Assembly: GCF_010389155.1 (NCBI RefSeq)
Contig: NC_057761.1
Coordinates: 3,846,501-3,910,500 of the forward strand
Length of the DNA: 64,000 nt
Direction of reading: 5' to 3'
Source of the DNA: Erigeron canadensis
Lineage: Eukaryota; Streptophyta; Magnoliopsida; Asterales; Asteraceae
In this document: positions 1 to 10,910 of the stretch, piece after piece
Position numbering within the stretch: position 1 is the stretch's first letter
Layout of the letters: every line of letters begins with the position of its first letter
Program-made: the position numbers and the translations under genes
The notes under the pieces: generated by a model
What the model was told of the DNA's origin: nothing
The model's input: the letters and a program-made list of their open reading frames with translations, nothing else
Database searches by the model: none

Positions 1-160
1 TAAAGTCATGAATATCATATTATAGTTTAAGGTGGAAGTTTCAAAGGGTAGTAGAAAATAGGTTGTTCTCCGTCTTTTTAATAATTACATTATGTCATTA
101 TTGATGATATAATGAACAAAACTACTCCCTAATTAGAATAAGCAAGTTCTTATAAACACA

Positions 161-1340
161 CTAGTGCTTAGACCCCGTGCGATGTACGGACAACCTAAAT
201 AATTTTTGTTTAAACTTTATTTTAAGATTGTATCAATGAATAAATATAATTGAGTTAGACATAATAAAAATATTCTTATGAGTTGATTAATTTAAAGAAG
301 AAGAATGCTAGATATACCTTGGGATTTATTAATGATACACGAGGGCTTAAAACGCGTACATTGCACGCCGGAGAGAAATTATAAAATTGATTGCCCATAG
401 TAGACGCATATAAGAAGGATTATGTTGGTTACCTAGATGTTATAAGTATTATGAATTTTCCCCCACTTGATATATAGACCCACGTGGATGCGCTATAACC
501 TTAAATAATTTCTTTAACACCGGTTCAAGCATGCATGTAGCGAAGTAAATGTACTCCTATTACAACTAATGACCATTTTAAAACAAAACTAATGACCTAA
601 AATGCATAAAAAAGTCTTATTTAGCACTAAAATAAACCAAATATACCTCATAATTTTCATCACAAATTTGACAGACTGTTCTTTGTATAAGATTTGAAAT
701 TTGTTGATCATTCATTTTAACTCCAATAGCACCAGTTGTATCTACAATCCTAACTTGCACATTAAACCTACAAAAAAAAAAAAACAGATATACAATTTTA
801 CTACACAGCTTAATGATTATAGAGTTTTATTATGAAATATAAATATATACCTAGGATTGATGAGAACTTCTTCCTTGTTACATGAACAACAAATCCACAT
901 TTTGTTGTCCCTTAAAGCATCAATAATATCGAATGCATCCATGTAGAGACCAGTCAACTTAACTTCTTGAGAACAGTTCACACATTCCATTGAATACCAT
1001 AACTGGTCGGTTGGAATAAAACCGATTGTTGCAACAACAACCACTTTATCAAACTGTCAAAATGAAAATGTTTATACATTAGAATGTTAAAAAGCTAGTT
1101 ATAAATTCGAAAGAAAGTTATGTTAAAAAGTAATCTAATCAAAAAAAGAAAAATTCACAAACAATGAATACTTACATGTTCGTCCATCAGGATCATCTCA
1201 ATACTACCTATGTTATTAACATCTCCATATAGAGGTTGCTTCCATAGCCGCATATTCTAACCGTTATTGTATATGGTTTATTATTTGGACGCAAATTTCT
1301 AATTGAAATATGGTTTAGTGAAGCCATGCTAAAATTGATC
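161..1340 (-). mobile_element. 3' portion of a Helitron carrying an RPA1-like relic
   Basis: Read on the minus strand, the sequence ends in CTAG (plus 161-164) followed by T, with a short hairpin (CCGT/ACGG stem, plus 175-189) about ten bases inside. This is the usual Helitron 3' terminus. The same terminal wording, GGTCTAAGCACTAG, occurs at the Helitron end near 10890-10904. The adjacent RPA1-like exons on the same strand fit, because plant Helitrons often carry RPA-like genes. The 5' terminus (A followed by TC) was not located, so the right limit given is only the start of the RPA1-like gene. Confidence 0.5.
647..1327 (-). pseudogene. Broken RPA70/RPA1-like single-strand DNA-binding protein gene
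   Basis: Three exons are readable on the minus strand: 1327-1176 (begins MASLNHISIRNLRP), 1053-851 and 767-647, each with GT/AG borders. Exon 2 holds the zinc-ribbon half-sites CVNC and CCSC, and exon 3 continues with VDTTGAIGV, typical of the C-terminal DNA-binding domain of replication protein A large subunits. Such proteins bind single-stranded DNA in the nucleus. Exon 1 has a one-base frameshift near 1248 within TVRIC. The middle OB-fold exons expected between exons 1 and 2 are missing, since only a 122-base intron separates them. The copy is therefore truncated internally and non-functional. Its position beside a Helitron 3' end suggests it came with that element rather than being a host RPA gene. 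Confidence 0.7.
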
Positions 1341-1460
1341 TGTTATGTGTTTACGTTTTGAAATGCCTTAAAACTGAATGGAAATGGCCTTATATAGACA
1401 TAGACATGCAAGGAAGTAACCGCCACAAGCAATACACGAACGGTTACATATTCAAATTTT

Positions 1461-1545
1461 TGAAAATTTGAACTTCTTGAAAGCATAACTAATTCGTTTT
1501 CAAAAATTTGAACTTCTTATAAAAATAACTAATCCGTAGACCTTC
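1461..1545. repeat. Imperfect two-copy tandem repeat, about 42 bp
   Basis: The phrase AAATTTGAACTTCTT followed by a run ending in AATAACTAAT(T/C)CG occurs twice in direct succession. It is non-coding, upstream of the RPA1-like relic, and no function is apparent. Confidence 0.5.
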
Positions 1546-1719
1546 CAAGGAGCAATATTGTAATGATTTTTGGGCTTTCTTGCATTTTTAAGCATGCCAC
1601 ATAGGCAATAACTAACAAATTTTGAAGTGAGATTTATATAATGTAGGGATATCTGCTCGGTCATCAAAAGTAATGGTTTGAAAATCGATCAAAGGTACAA
1701 CTTTCAACTTAGAACACTG

Positions 1720-1906
1720 GGATGAGGATTCCCTCAAATTTTTTAACTTGATTAGTTAAGTTGGAGAAATCTTAATCACTAAATTATAATCAATGGTCAA
1801 TATTTAAAGTTTTATTTTAAATCTTGAGCATTAATTTTGATATAATGGTCAAGATGCTTCTAACTTGACATTTTAAGTTAAAAGCAACTTTAAAGGATTC
1901 TTATCC
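1720..1906. mobile_element. MITE of a Mutator-like family (copy 1)
   Basis: Ends GGATGAGGATTC and GGATTCTTATCC form a terminal inverted repeat, and the interior has the family phrases AATGGTCAAGAT and AAAGCAACTTTAAAGG. Related copies lie at 15742-15929 and 43656-43821, where 8-10 bp target duplications are visible. No clear target duplication remains here, so this copy is older. Confidence 0.55.
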
Positions 1907-2453
1907 AAACGATTGATCAATTTATCTTATTTTATACACTAATTAATAAAATAATAATAAAAATAGTAATAATAATAATGTGGTCTTTTTATATGTAAAT
2001 CAAGTTCTTGAATAATTGTTAATTAATTTAGTATTAATGATAAATGTGATTATAGTTTGTTAGATGTACTTAATTTTGAAAACAATGTCTCAAAATCTGA
2101 TGTCGTTACAAGATAACTATTTATATCTCTTTTGATTTATCATTTATTTTGTCATTTGTTGTTATTTGAACATGAGCATATTTGTAGGTTTATTATATTA
2201 ATTTGAGATCATAATTTTTCATTTTCAGTCCTGTATATACAATCATGTTTTTGAAGACTAATTTGTTTTTTCCCCGTATGTTTACAATTTTTAAGTCTCA
2301 TCTCTTTTTCCTTTGGAACCAAGCAAAACGGTAACGATAAGGTGAAATTAAATGATGATAACATTTATGGTACAAATGGATTTGCGCATGTACGTTAGCC
2401 TATACTGGATAGACCTATCAACGAAATGGAGATAATTTGGCTAATAAGACTAA

Positions 2454-2815
2454 GACTGAGCGGAGTGGTGTCAAATTCTTCCGACCCTCGCCCCAAATCG
2501 CACGAAGTCGCCCCCCACACCACCCCCCATCGCCGACTTCCCTTTTGCCCGACGCACAAAGCTCGCCCCCTTTGTGCTTCAAAGTCAGCCAAAGTTGCCC
2601 CTCCACACCACCTCCCTTGCCTGACTTCTCCTAAATCCACTTATTTTTACCTTTTTTACATACAACACCCCCTAACCCACATGCCACATGGCACAAGTCG
2701 CCCCACTCTCCAAAATCCACCCATTTCCATCTTTTTTAAGGGGCAACTCTTCTTACACCACATGACACATGGCGCAAGTCGTCTCTCTCTCCCTTTCTTT
2801 ACATCCCTCTTAGTC
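2454..2815 (+). mobile_element. Harbinger MITE nested in the larger Harbinger 5' end
   Basis: This 362-bp element begins GACTGAGCGGAGTGG and ends CTCTTAGTC. It is flanked by TAA at 2451-2453 and 2816-2818. It inserted into the TAA inside the first six bases of the larger element's terminal repeat, splitting it. Its C-rich interior with CACATG(G/A)C(A/G)CAAGTCG phrases resembles the larger element's subterminal sequence. It has no coding capacity. Confidence 0.7.
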
Positions 2816-3011
2816 TAAACGGAGTGGACCAAAAATTGGCCGACCGTCGCCCCTTGTCACCGACCGTCGCCCCCCACACCACCCCCGTCGACTTTTTTTT
2901 TTTATAAAAAAAACAAATCCTTTTCCATTCCATTTTCCTTTTACATTTCACACACACATATACCTTTCTTCTTCCTTTTTTTACTTTCATCTTCTTCATC
3001 TTTAACCAAAA

Positions 3012-4845
3012 ATGTTTCCAAACAACTTCAACAACAACCCTTTTACCCCGGGTAATCGTAGTCAACGTCCAAATAACCCAAATCAACAACCCGATGTGAT
3101 GAACGACCTTAATTTACTCAATAACCCACAACTTTTTCAATTGATTCAACATATGTCCACTAATCAACAAATGGGTATGGGTATGGGTTCGCTTATGGGT
3201 ATGGGTCCGGGTATGGGTATGGGTCCGGGTATTGGTATGGGTGGTTCGAGCCAACATGAAATTTTTGGCGGGTCCTCTAGCCAACAAAACACTCCCGGTT
3301 CATTTTTTGATTGTCAAAGGCTAGTTGAGACTCCACCACAAGATTCTCAAGATGATGATATTGTTCAAGAGACACAACCACCCCCTCAACCATCAAAACC
3401 AAGGCGGCATAGGAAAAAAGTGGTCGGCGAAGACGAACCACGACTAAGAAATGTCCAACAAACGTGGTTACCGTCGGAAGAAATGAATTTAGCTGCGGCT
3501 TGGCTATCGGTGACCAAAGACCCGGAATGTGGTATTTTTCTTTTTACGCATACTAGTTTTTTTTTAATATAAATATGCCCATTTTTAAAAAAAAAAAAAA
3601 ACTGTTTCGGTTTTTTTTTTTAAAAAAAATTTGTTTCGTTTTTTTTTTTTTATAATCTGTTTCGTTTTTTTATAAAACAAAAACTGTTTTAGTTTTTTTT
3701 TAAATTATATTTCGGATTTTTTTAAAAAACAAAAACAGTTTTTTTTTAAAAAACAAAAAACAGCCGAGTATTTTAATTAAAAAAACAGTTTTTTTTATTT
3801 GAAATATTATTTGTGTTTTGTTTTTTGTTGTAGCAAATTATCAAAAAAAGGGGGTATATTGGTCACGAATAACCGAGGCTTTGGCGACATTAGAAGAAAA
3901 GCCGAAAGATTACCGTGACCCCGAAGTTGTGAGTACGAAATGGAGGAAAATACGTCCAATTATTCAAAACTTCAACCAAATCTATACTCGAATCGGTCAT
4001 GCAAGTGGGGAAAACGATTTAGATCGTGTTAGAAAGGCCAACGAAGAGTATGAAGGAACTTATCGCAAGCCATTTCCGTATTCATCAATTTAGGGCAAAA
4101 TTAGGTATATATATTACTTTTTATTAAGTTTAATTATGTTTAATATATATATATATATATGTACATTTCATTTTATTATGTTTAATTATGTCTAATATAT
4201 ATATGTACATTTCATTTTATTATATTTAATTATGTCTAATATATATATATATGTACATTTCATTTTATTATGTTTAATTATGTCTAATATATGTATATAT
4301 ATATGTACATTTCATTTTATTATGTTTAATTATGTCTAATATATATATGTATATATATATATTACTTTTTATTATGTGTAATTATGTTATATATATATAT
4401 ATATATAGGTACAGTTCGAAGTTTTGTCTCGTTGACAAAAGCGCTGTGAGGACCAATCTCGGTGAACCCACGACCAAAAGGTCTCGTTGACCTTAAATCG
4501 TTTGAAGAGTTGGGTGATAATGATGATGAGTCGGTGTATCAAGAACGGCCCATTGGTAGGGACACATCAAAGAAAGCGTCGAGAGGGGAAGCCGGGTCGA
4601 GCTTGGGAGGCAAAGGGAAAGGAAAGGGTAAGTATATGGAGACGTTTGAAGGAATTGCGAAAAAGTTGGATAAGTTGTTTGATATGAGCTCGAAGAAAAT
4701 TGAGTTGAAGGAAAAGAAAGTTAAGATCATAGAAGAAGACCGCGATTGGAAGTTGTTGGGTACCGACTATTCCCACCTTGAAGAGCCCGAGCGAAGCATC
4801 ATGGAACGCAAAAAACAAGCGCTTCGTGAAAAATATTTGTCTTGA
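3012..4845 (+). pseudogene. Harbinger ORF1 (Myb/trihelix-like), decayed
   Basis: Exon 1 (3012-3531) starts MFPNNFNNNP, has a GMG-repeat stretch (about residues 56-76) and enters a trihelix-like domain at WLPSEEMNLAAAWLSV. Exon 2 (from 3834, acceptor TTGTAG) continues in phase with NYQKKGVYWSRI and STKWRKIRPIIQNFN. A third segment (about 4413-4845) carries the basic, lysine-rich C-terminal part with KLDKLFDMSSKKIELKEKK and ends REKYLS. ORF1 of Harbinger elements is thought to bind the transposon ends and help the transposase enter the nucleus. In plant annotation such genes are often mislabelled as glutathione S-transferase T3-like. Exon 2 runs into TAG at 4091-4093, and the third segment needs a one-base frame change near 4485. 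The copy is therefore probably dead. Confidence 0.65.
4108..4410. repeat. AT-rich minisatellite in the last ORF1 intron
   Basis: About five copies of a roughly 60-bp unit containing TGTACATTTCATTTTATTA and TTAATTATGTCTAATATAT, with variable (TA)n blocks between them. It lies between ORF1 exon 2 and the C-terminal exon. Confidence 0.7.
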
Positions 4846-5191
4846 TTAGTTTTTATGTTTAATTACTTTGTTATTTTTATGAACTTTTTTATTTTTAGAA
4901 CTTTGTTATTTTAAGAACTTTGTTATTTTTATGATTAACTAGTAGTAATTTTAATTATGTTTAATAAATTTGATTATATATATATGTATTACCTTTTTAT
5001 TATAACAAAGTTTACAAAAAAATCAAAAATAAAATTAAATCAATCATTACCACATGCCACATGGCACAAGTCGTCCACCCCTTAAAAACCCACCCATTTT
5101 CACCTTTTTTGAGGGACAACTCTTTTTACCCCACATGCCACATGACACAAGTCGCCCCCTCTTTCCCTTATTCCCGCTCCTCTTAGTCTAA

Positions 5192-5889
5192 GGTTACAAA
5201 TCATAAGGGGCGAATCATGAAGGATGAACGATAGATGAGCTAGGGACGAAGCACGTCCAAAATACAATTACTATTGCTGACGCAAGTATTATCAAGGTCA
5301 TTAGCAAATGTACACATTTTTTTTTTCCGGAACATTCAGTCGGTAAACTTCACCGTATAATGGTGATGCCTTGCACGTACCCTACACAACGAGATGTTGA
5401 TCATAAGCCGTTACAAGTATTTGGAAGAAAAAAAATCTAAGATTTGTCATCCATAAGAATCGAACTCAAGACTTTGGATAAAACTTGGGTACCCTCTGAC
5501 CAGTTAGACTAGTCATCATCACATCTAAACAAAGATAAATAACGACTTTGGTTATTTAAGCACTATAGTTATTTAGACTTCTTAATTTGATCTAACTTTA
5601 TTTAAATCCAATATTAACCATTTAGTTTAATTCAGTAAGTAAAGTTGATTAAATTTTACCAAATCAATTTTAAAGAATTCTAGTTATTTAAACATCACTA
5701 ATCAATGCTACTATATATACTAAGCGGGGAAGACATCCAATTGTTGGTAAACCATTAGCTTGCATATCTAATTGCTTCATAACATTTTGGTCTCTTTTGC
5801 AATATTAAACATAAATTGAAACAAAACAAACAATAATGAAGATGATTTAACATATAATATATACAAAACAACATACACTCAAATATGAT
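5192..5889. other. Gene-free spacer with a tRNA-derived SINE-like relic
   Basis: No coding signal was seen. On the minus strand, about 5525-5410, there is an A-box-like sequence (TAGTCTAACTGGTCAG, plus 5497-5512) and a B-box-like sequence (GAGTTCGATTCTT, plus 5456-5468) about 30 bases apart. That is the internal RNA polymerase III promoter arrangement of tRNA-derived SINEs. The body is degraded and no tail or target duplication was found. The rest is the downstream flank of the first UGT gene. Confidence 0.4.
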
Positions 5890-7287
5890 TTAGTTGTTGA
5901 TCATAAGATGGCCAAGGAAATCTTCAATGGATGTGTTAGAATATCCACCTTTAGAAACTGTTAACCGACTTTTGTCTTTCATCTCTTTCACTTTCCTCCT
6001 CAATTCTTCGTCATTCATTAACTTGTGCATCCCTTTTACAATTTCCTCTGCTGTCACATTCATCTCTTTCTGATAATCGATTTTAATTTCAGCCGCCAAT
6101 CCAAGGTCGACTACAAGCTGAAAAGCATTTATTTGTTGCTCGGCGTAAATTGGCCAAGCCGCTATGGGTACCCCACACCATATGCTCTCCAGTATCGAGT
6201 TCCACCCACAATGTGACACGAACCCTCCAACGGATGGGTGAGACAATATTGCCATCTGTGGGGCCCATCCAATCACCTTGCCCATACTTGATGTCCTTTC
6301 AAGGAAGCCCTCTGGCAAGACCTCGTCCAAGTTTTCGTATTCCTCGAGATCCTCCATGAACCCGGACGTTAGTGGGGGACGACGAAGGGACCATAAGAAC
6401 CTATGTCCACTTCTTTCGAGGGCAACCGCAATCTCCTTTACTTGTTTCTCATTGAAGCTTCCCATGCTTCCAAAGCAGAGGAATACAACCGAACTCTCGG
6501 GCTGGTCATTTAGCCATGTTATAATAAGCTCCTCTGTCTTACCGTCTTTTGATGGATTATTGTGGTTTATTATCGGCCCAACTTGAAAAATCGGTGGGAT
6601 ATTCGTATAGCTACTTAAAAGAGCCTCGATACCTTGCACTTCGAGCTCTTGGAAAGTATTTACAATAATCCCTTTTGCCTCGCGATACCTTATGGCTAAG
6701 TCAAGATAAATTTTTGATCCACCTTTATCAAAGACTACCAAAGGTATCACCCTGGTGGGAACTGGGTTGACATAACTCGGGATCAGAAGATCTGATCTCG
6801 AGTTTTTCAACTCAGTGACATCATACTCCTCTACGTCACGCTTGGCCTGCAAATAAAATATTTGGCCAAGCGTGGCAGCACTGGAGGTGAAATAAATATA
6901 TGTTGGAACTTTGAACTCGTTCGCAACGTCAATCATGGCCACACAAAACATATCAACAACGAACCCAACCAGTTTGACCGAACTAGGATTTGTGATGCAT
7001 TGATTAACAATGTTTTGAACATGAGTCTTGTGGTGTTCGATGAAAGCGGATAGGAAGGTGGTGCCCGAGATAAGGTCCTTTGCTGGCTCTTCACAAGGAA
7101 TATTAATGAAACGTAAACGGGATGAGGACTCGAGAGTTTCGTGTTTCTCTTGTAAGGGGAGGTTCATGATGATGATGGTGACCGAAAGCCGTCGATTAAG
7201 GTGAATTAGGAGCTTAGCTAACTCTATTGTCTGAGGCAAGTGACCGGATCCGGGATATGGAACAAAAACAAGCTCTGAGAAGGTCAT
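5890..7287 (-). CDS. UDP-glycosyltransferase, UGT71-family (copy 1)
   Basis: This is an intact, intronless 465-residue family-1 glycosyltransferase. It should transfer glucose from UDP-glucose to hydroxyls of small molecules such as flavonoids, phenolics or terpenoids in the cytosol. The N-terminal catalytic His is His16 (PGSGHLP), and the partner Asp is probably Asp112 in VVDMFC. The 44-residue PSPG sugar-donor box spans 341-384, with Trp at its position 22 and a final Gln, which favours UDP-glucose. The sequence strongly resembles UGT71E-type enzymes (group E) from my memory of Stevia UGT71E1; the exact acceptor cannot be read from sequence. The start is chosen because MTFSELVF aligns with the N-termini of the two sister genes. 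It is the first of three related genes on this strand. Confidence 0.93.
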   Translation of the reverse strand: MTFSELVFVPYPGSGHLPQTIELAKLLIHLNRRLSVTIIIMNLPLQEKHETLESSSRLRFINIPCEEPAKDLISGTTFLSAFIEHHKTHVQNIVNQCITNPSSVKLVGFVVDMFCVAMIDVANEFKVPTYIYFTSSAATLGQIFYLQAKRDVEEYDVTELKNSRSDLLIPSYVNPVPTRVIPLVVFDKGGSKIYLDLAIRYREAKGIIVNTFQELEVQGIEALLSSYTNIPPIFQVGPIINHNNPSKDGKTEELIITWLNDQPESSVVFLCFGSMGSFNEKQVKEIAVALERSGHRFLWSLRRPPLTSGFMEDLEEYENLDEVLPEGFLERTSSMGKVIGWAPQMAILSHPSVGGFVSHCGWNSILESIWCGVPIAAWPIYAEQQINAFQLVVDLGLAAEIKIDYQKEMNVTAEEIVKGMHKLMNDEELRRKVKEMKDKSRLTVSKGGYSNTSIEDFLGHLMINN

Positions 7288-8736
7288 TGCGAGTGTTTTG
7301 GGAGTTCGTTTGTCAAGTCAGTTTTTATGGACTTTAGACAAAGTAGGAAATTATATGAAATTTTGGACGTACGTCAAGAATTATTCAATAAATTTTTAAC
7401 CCATGCCCTTGTTCCACTAGCAAATTAAAGTTATTTTTTCCTATATAAAGTGGACTTTATAATAATCTTCTATTACATCACTTCAATTAAAGTAATAATT
7501 GCGTATTAAATTAAATAATTTAAATTTTCGACCTTTACCCCAAAAAAGCTACATTTTTCTTTCTTAAAAACTAGTTCTTAGCCCATGGAGACTTAGGATT
7601 ATAACTTTTGAAGGCTTTAAGGAAAATAAATTGTAGGGCTTGTGACGGATTTAGAAATTAATGTCAGGATATGCACTTTTTAGCATTAATTTTTTTTTAC
7701 ACGTAATGATTTTCTCCAAATTTTTCGGTTCATGTTTCAGTTATAATGTGTGTTTCTATTCTTTTCGGCTTTTAATTTTTGTGTTTAACAAGGTACGCCT
7801 GCTATGACACTGAAGTTGGTTGTCCATTGGTAAGGTCTTTAACCTTTGAATGAAATATTGGGTATCATATATAAGAAAAAAAATAAGGTAAACAGGTAAA
7901 ATCATATGTTCTAATGAAATTGAAACAAATTTTATTTAAGAAAGAATAAAATCAACGCATCTTATTTGATTCGTCTAAAATGTGAAATGTGAAAGGATAT
8001 GGTTTTATAGTATTTACTATTTAAACTTAAGGAACAAAAAGTAAGAACTATTTAAGGTTTGAACTTTGAAGGGAAGAAAGAAGTTTTTTTTAGTAAAAAC
8101 AAAAAAGAAAGTACATAATATGATAGTAGATTTTAATCAAACATAGTATTTTATGTATAATCGAAATACAAAGAAAATAAAGCTATTATAAAAAGAAGTT
8201 TTTATGTGCATGATAGTTATGAGTATTATAATGTTTTAAAAGATCAAGTGAGAAATAAGATTATTAAATATGATAGTTCAAGATATGTGGGTGATAATAA
8301 GTGGGCGTTCACCTCTTTTTTTTTTTAGAATGTAGGCATTCTTCATAATTTAGTCAATAGAAATCATGGAACTTTAAAATTTTACATTGACATGGAGGGT
8401 GAGAGGAGATGGTATGCGTTTGCATATTCTGTATCCAACCTATGTGATAATTCATTAGCATATAAACTAAAATAAATATAAAATTAAAAATAATAATTAA
8501 ATTTATGTTATTGAACTACTAATAAAATAAAAAATGCAGATATTAATCTAAAAACCAATAAAGTTATTAACACAATGCAAATTATATAATGATACTTAGT
8601 CTAAAGTCTAAAATTTAAATCCAATATACAAAATAATGAGCATAAATTTTTAAAGGCCTAAATTGACTGTCTAGTGTTATAATACTATTGAATCACCTTT
8701 GATAGACATATAGACAATAAAACTCAATGAGTTATA
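7288..8736. other. Gene-free AT-rich spacer upstream of UGT copy 1
   Basis: Contains the promoter region of UGT copy 1 and long AT-rich stretches without convincing coding potential. No element ends could be defined between about 7600 and 8736. Confidence 0.6.
7441..7450 (-). promoter_or_regulatory. Possible TATA box of UGT copy 1
   Basis: On the minus strand this reads CTTTATATAG, about 155 bases upstream of the start codon. It is the best TATA-like site nearby, but the region is AT-rich and such motifs occur by chance. Confidence 0.3.
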
Positions 8737-8977
8737 CACTGTGTTTTTGAGTTTATATTTTGAAAGAAAGGAAATGATTGAAAGTGATATTATCTTCCTC
8801 TCAAATGATCCCATAAATGGGGAGAAAAGGTTTTAGACAAAATCAACTAAAAAATCATTCCACTTCTCTTCATTTCATTTCCTTTCCATCCTTAAATTAA
8901 ACTCAAGAACACAATTTATATTGTAATCATTTGCTTTATTTTCTTTTCATTCCATAATAAAACTCAAGAACATAGTG
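8737..8977. mobile_element. hAT-like MITE candidate
   Basis: The left end CACTGTGTTTTTGAGTTT matches the reverse complement of the right end (CACTATGTTCTTGAGTTT), giving a terminal inverted repeat of about 18 bp with three differences. A third copy of the motif (ACTCAAGAACACA) lies internally near 8900, so the element may be a partial duplication. No clear 8-bp target duplication was found. Confidence 0.5.
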
Positions 8978-9036
8978 ATAGTGTTAAAGATATTTTAATA
9001 ACTAATACATACATACAATTGCTGTTCAAAAATATA

Positions 9037-9660
9037 ATGTTGAGTCTTGGATTCGCTGACAAGACTTGCTCACTGACGTATGTCGTCAGCGAGTCCAGTG
9101 ACTCTCTTCAGCGGGTTGGATGTTGCCCAAATGTTTGTTATGGCGGGAAGAATTTAAACCAGATGAAGACAAGAGTCACATGGTGGTTCTTCCAACTGTA
9201 ATTTGACTTGTATGGCTAAGGTACAGTTGGGACCAATTCAAGGGTTCTCTCTCTCATACCCATTTTGGTAAAGAAGACAAGGGCTCTTGCATGAAAGTAC
9301 AAGGAACCAATGGGATGTCGACAACTACCATCTATCACCATCAAAGGAAGGTTGTGTTGCCCTAATTCTTCCTCTATATAAAGCAACACAGCCGCATTGT
9401 ATCAAGTGTGTTTGTCACCTTTAAAAGTGTGTGTCACTTGTAATTGTTTAAGTTTGTAGTGTGTCTAGACTTAGCAATTACTTTGTTCATTTGTATTCTT
9501 GTAAGTCTAGTCTGTAAGATCGACCATGTATTCATCGTTTAATCAAGGATACATATGATTATACTTGCATTGATTTATTACATTTGAACTTGTCATTATT
9601 CTTGTTGTTTATCTTCTTATTTGCTTTCTTGTCTAGCTTAACTATAACATAAGTTGTGCA
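9037..9660 (+). mobile_element. Possible solo LTR or promoter-bearing repeat
   Basis: The stretch begins TGTTGAGTCTTGG, has a good TATA box (TATATAAAG, 9375-9383), a GT-rich transcript-leader-like stretch after it and a T-rich end, as LTRs do. An imperfect palindrome (CTCACTGACG / CGTCAGCGAG) lies at about 9070-9095. No second LTR, internal domain or target duplication was identified, so the limits are guesses. Confidence 0.35.
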
Positions 9661-9929
9661 TTCGTAGACTGTCATATAATAAAAAAAATATATACAATTA
9701 GAGATTTTTTTAAATATAAAATTCATTTTGTATTATAACTACATCCTTAATTTCCTGAGACAAGGCATTATCCTATTATATACTCGTATATATGTTACAT
9801 TCAATGTTGTAGATTTATTAATATACAACAAAATAATGGACCTAAGATAACTTCAACATTTAGCTTTAAAATAATTCGATTACAGCTAACGCTAACACTT
9901 TTTCAAGCGCTTTATGCTTTGTCATCAAA

Positions 9930-10080
9930 CAACATGGTTGGATCAGTGGTAAAAACAGAAATCATTGGTCCGATTATCATTCCATGTAAAGGTTGGAGAG
10001 TTTTTTCTACCATTTAGGTAGAAAATGGAAGCAAGCTCTCTACTTAAGTAAAGATAAGGTCTACTTATATATTAACTTTT
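9930..10080 (+). mobile_element. Au-like SINE relic
   Basis: An A-box-like GGTTGGATCAGTGGTA at the left is followed about 100 bases later by GGAAGCAAGCTCTCTACTT and GATAAGGTCTACTTATAT. These resemble the conserved body and 3' end of plant Au/TS SINEs (GGAAGC..CTCTCTACC..GGTAAGGTCTGCGTA, from memory). The copy is decayed and the limits are approximate. Confidence 0.4.
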
Positions 10081-10315
10081 CTCATATATCGTCGAGGTAT
10101 TGAAGCTCAAAACTTGCATAAAGCTAAGTCTTAATCGTTTATTAAATTCAAACCACATACCCGGATATGGTATTATTACTAGTCGTTTATGTATGACATC
10201 CGGATTGGTGGGCCACCCTAAGACATCTCCCAATCCAAATAACTGGATAACATCACTGCTGGATAAAGTTTATGGGCCAGAGTAAGATTGCAAATTGGAC
10301 AAAATAAAATTATTA

Positions 10316-10910
10316 TCTATAATCTATAATATAACTAAAAGAGAGGGTTAGGACTCTCTCCTTAGTAATTTTTTATTTTTAATATTTATATAATAAAAAA
10401 TGGCTGACCTTTAACAAAAAAAATCTTATAAGCCAATACATGTTAACCATCATCTAGACTCCGTGTTATGCATGTATGGACTGTTTCGGAGTAGAACAAC
10501 CCGAAGAAAACGTTTGAGATGATATTAGTTGATGAATTGGTATGTATTTTTCAAATTATATACTCTACACTTTTTGTTTCTTTTTTTATTTAACTAAAGT
10601 TGAAAAGAAAAGGTAAATTGAAGTCAATATTTATATAGAGTTAATTTTCGTATGTTTCTTCTTTAGCTTTAGTATTGATTAAGTTGTGATATAAGTCATA
10701 CACTTTTTGTTTTTCTTTTTATTTAACTAAAGTTGACAACAAAAAGGTAAATTGAAATCAATATTTATATTGAGTTAAATTTCATATGTTTCTTCTTTAG
10801 CTTTCGTATTTATTAAGTTGTGAATCATACTTCTTTGTTTCACAATTATTATAAGATTTATATATCTTGAGACCACCCGTCCAATAGACGGGTCTAAGCA
10901 CTAGCACTAA
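10316..10910 (+). mobile_element. Short non-autonomous Helitron
   Basis: The 5' end is A followed by TCTATAATCTATAATA, the usual AT-rich plant Helitron start. The 3' end is CTAA (10907-10910) followed by T. A hairpin, ACCCGTC / GACGGGT (10873-10892), sits upstream of it, followed by CTAAGCACTAG. Insertion between A and T leaves no target duplication, as expected. No helicase or Rep gene is present. The interior contains a 132-bp tandem duplication. Confidence 0.65.
10564..10830. repeat. 132-bp tandem duplication inside the Helitron
   Basis: Two successive copies start TACACTTTTTGTTT and contain TTTAACTAAAGTTGA and TTTCTTCTTTAGCTTT, with scattered base differences. They lie within 10316-10910. 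Confidence 0.75.

Larger units (their letters stand above)
2448..5188 (+). mobile_element. PIF/Harbinger-type DNA transposon with ORF1, no transposase
   Basis: The element starts GACTAA and ends CTTAGTC, and is flanked on both sides by TAA (2445-2447 and 5189-5191), the three-base target site typical of PIF/Harbinger elements. Read without the nested MITE (2454-2815), its 5' end is GACTAAACGGAGTGG, matching the inverted 3' end GACTAAGAGGAGCGG. Inside is an ORF1-type gene with the trihelix/Myb-like DNA-binding fold known from Harbinger elements. No DDE transposase gene is present, so the copy is non-autonomous. Subterminal repeats of CACATGCCACATGGC occur near both ends and also in the nested MITE, showing common origin. 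Confidence 0.75.

Noticed and set aside
2426..2818. 130-residue Pro/His/Ser-rich frame across the nested Harbinger MITE
   Set aside because: It follows from the C-rich composition of the MITE, spans its border and resembles no protein.
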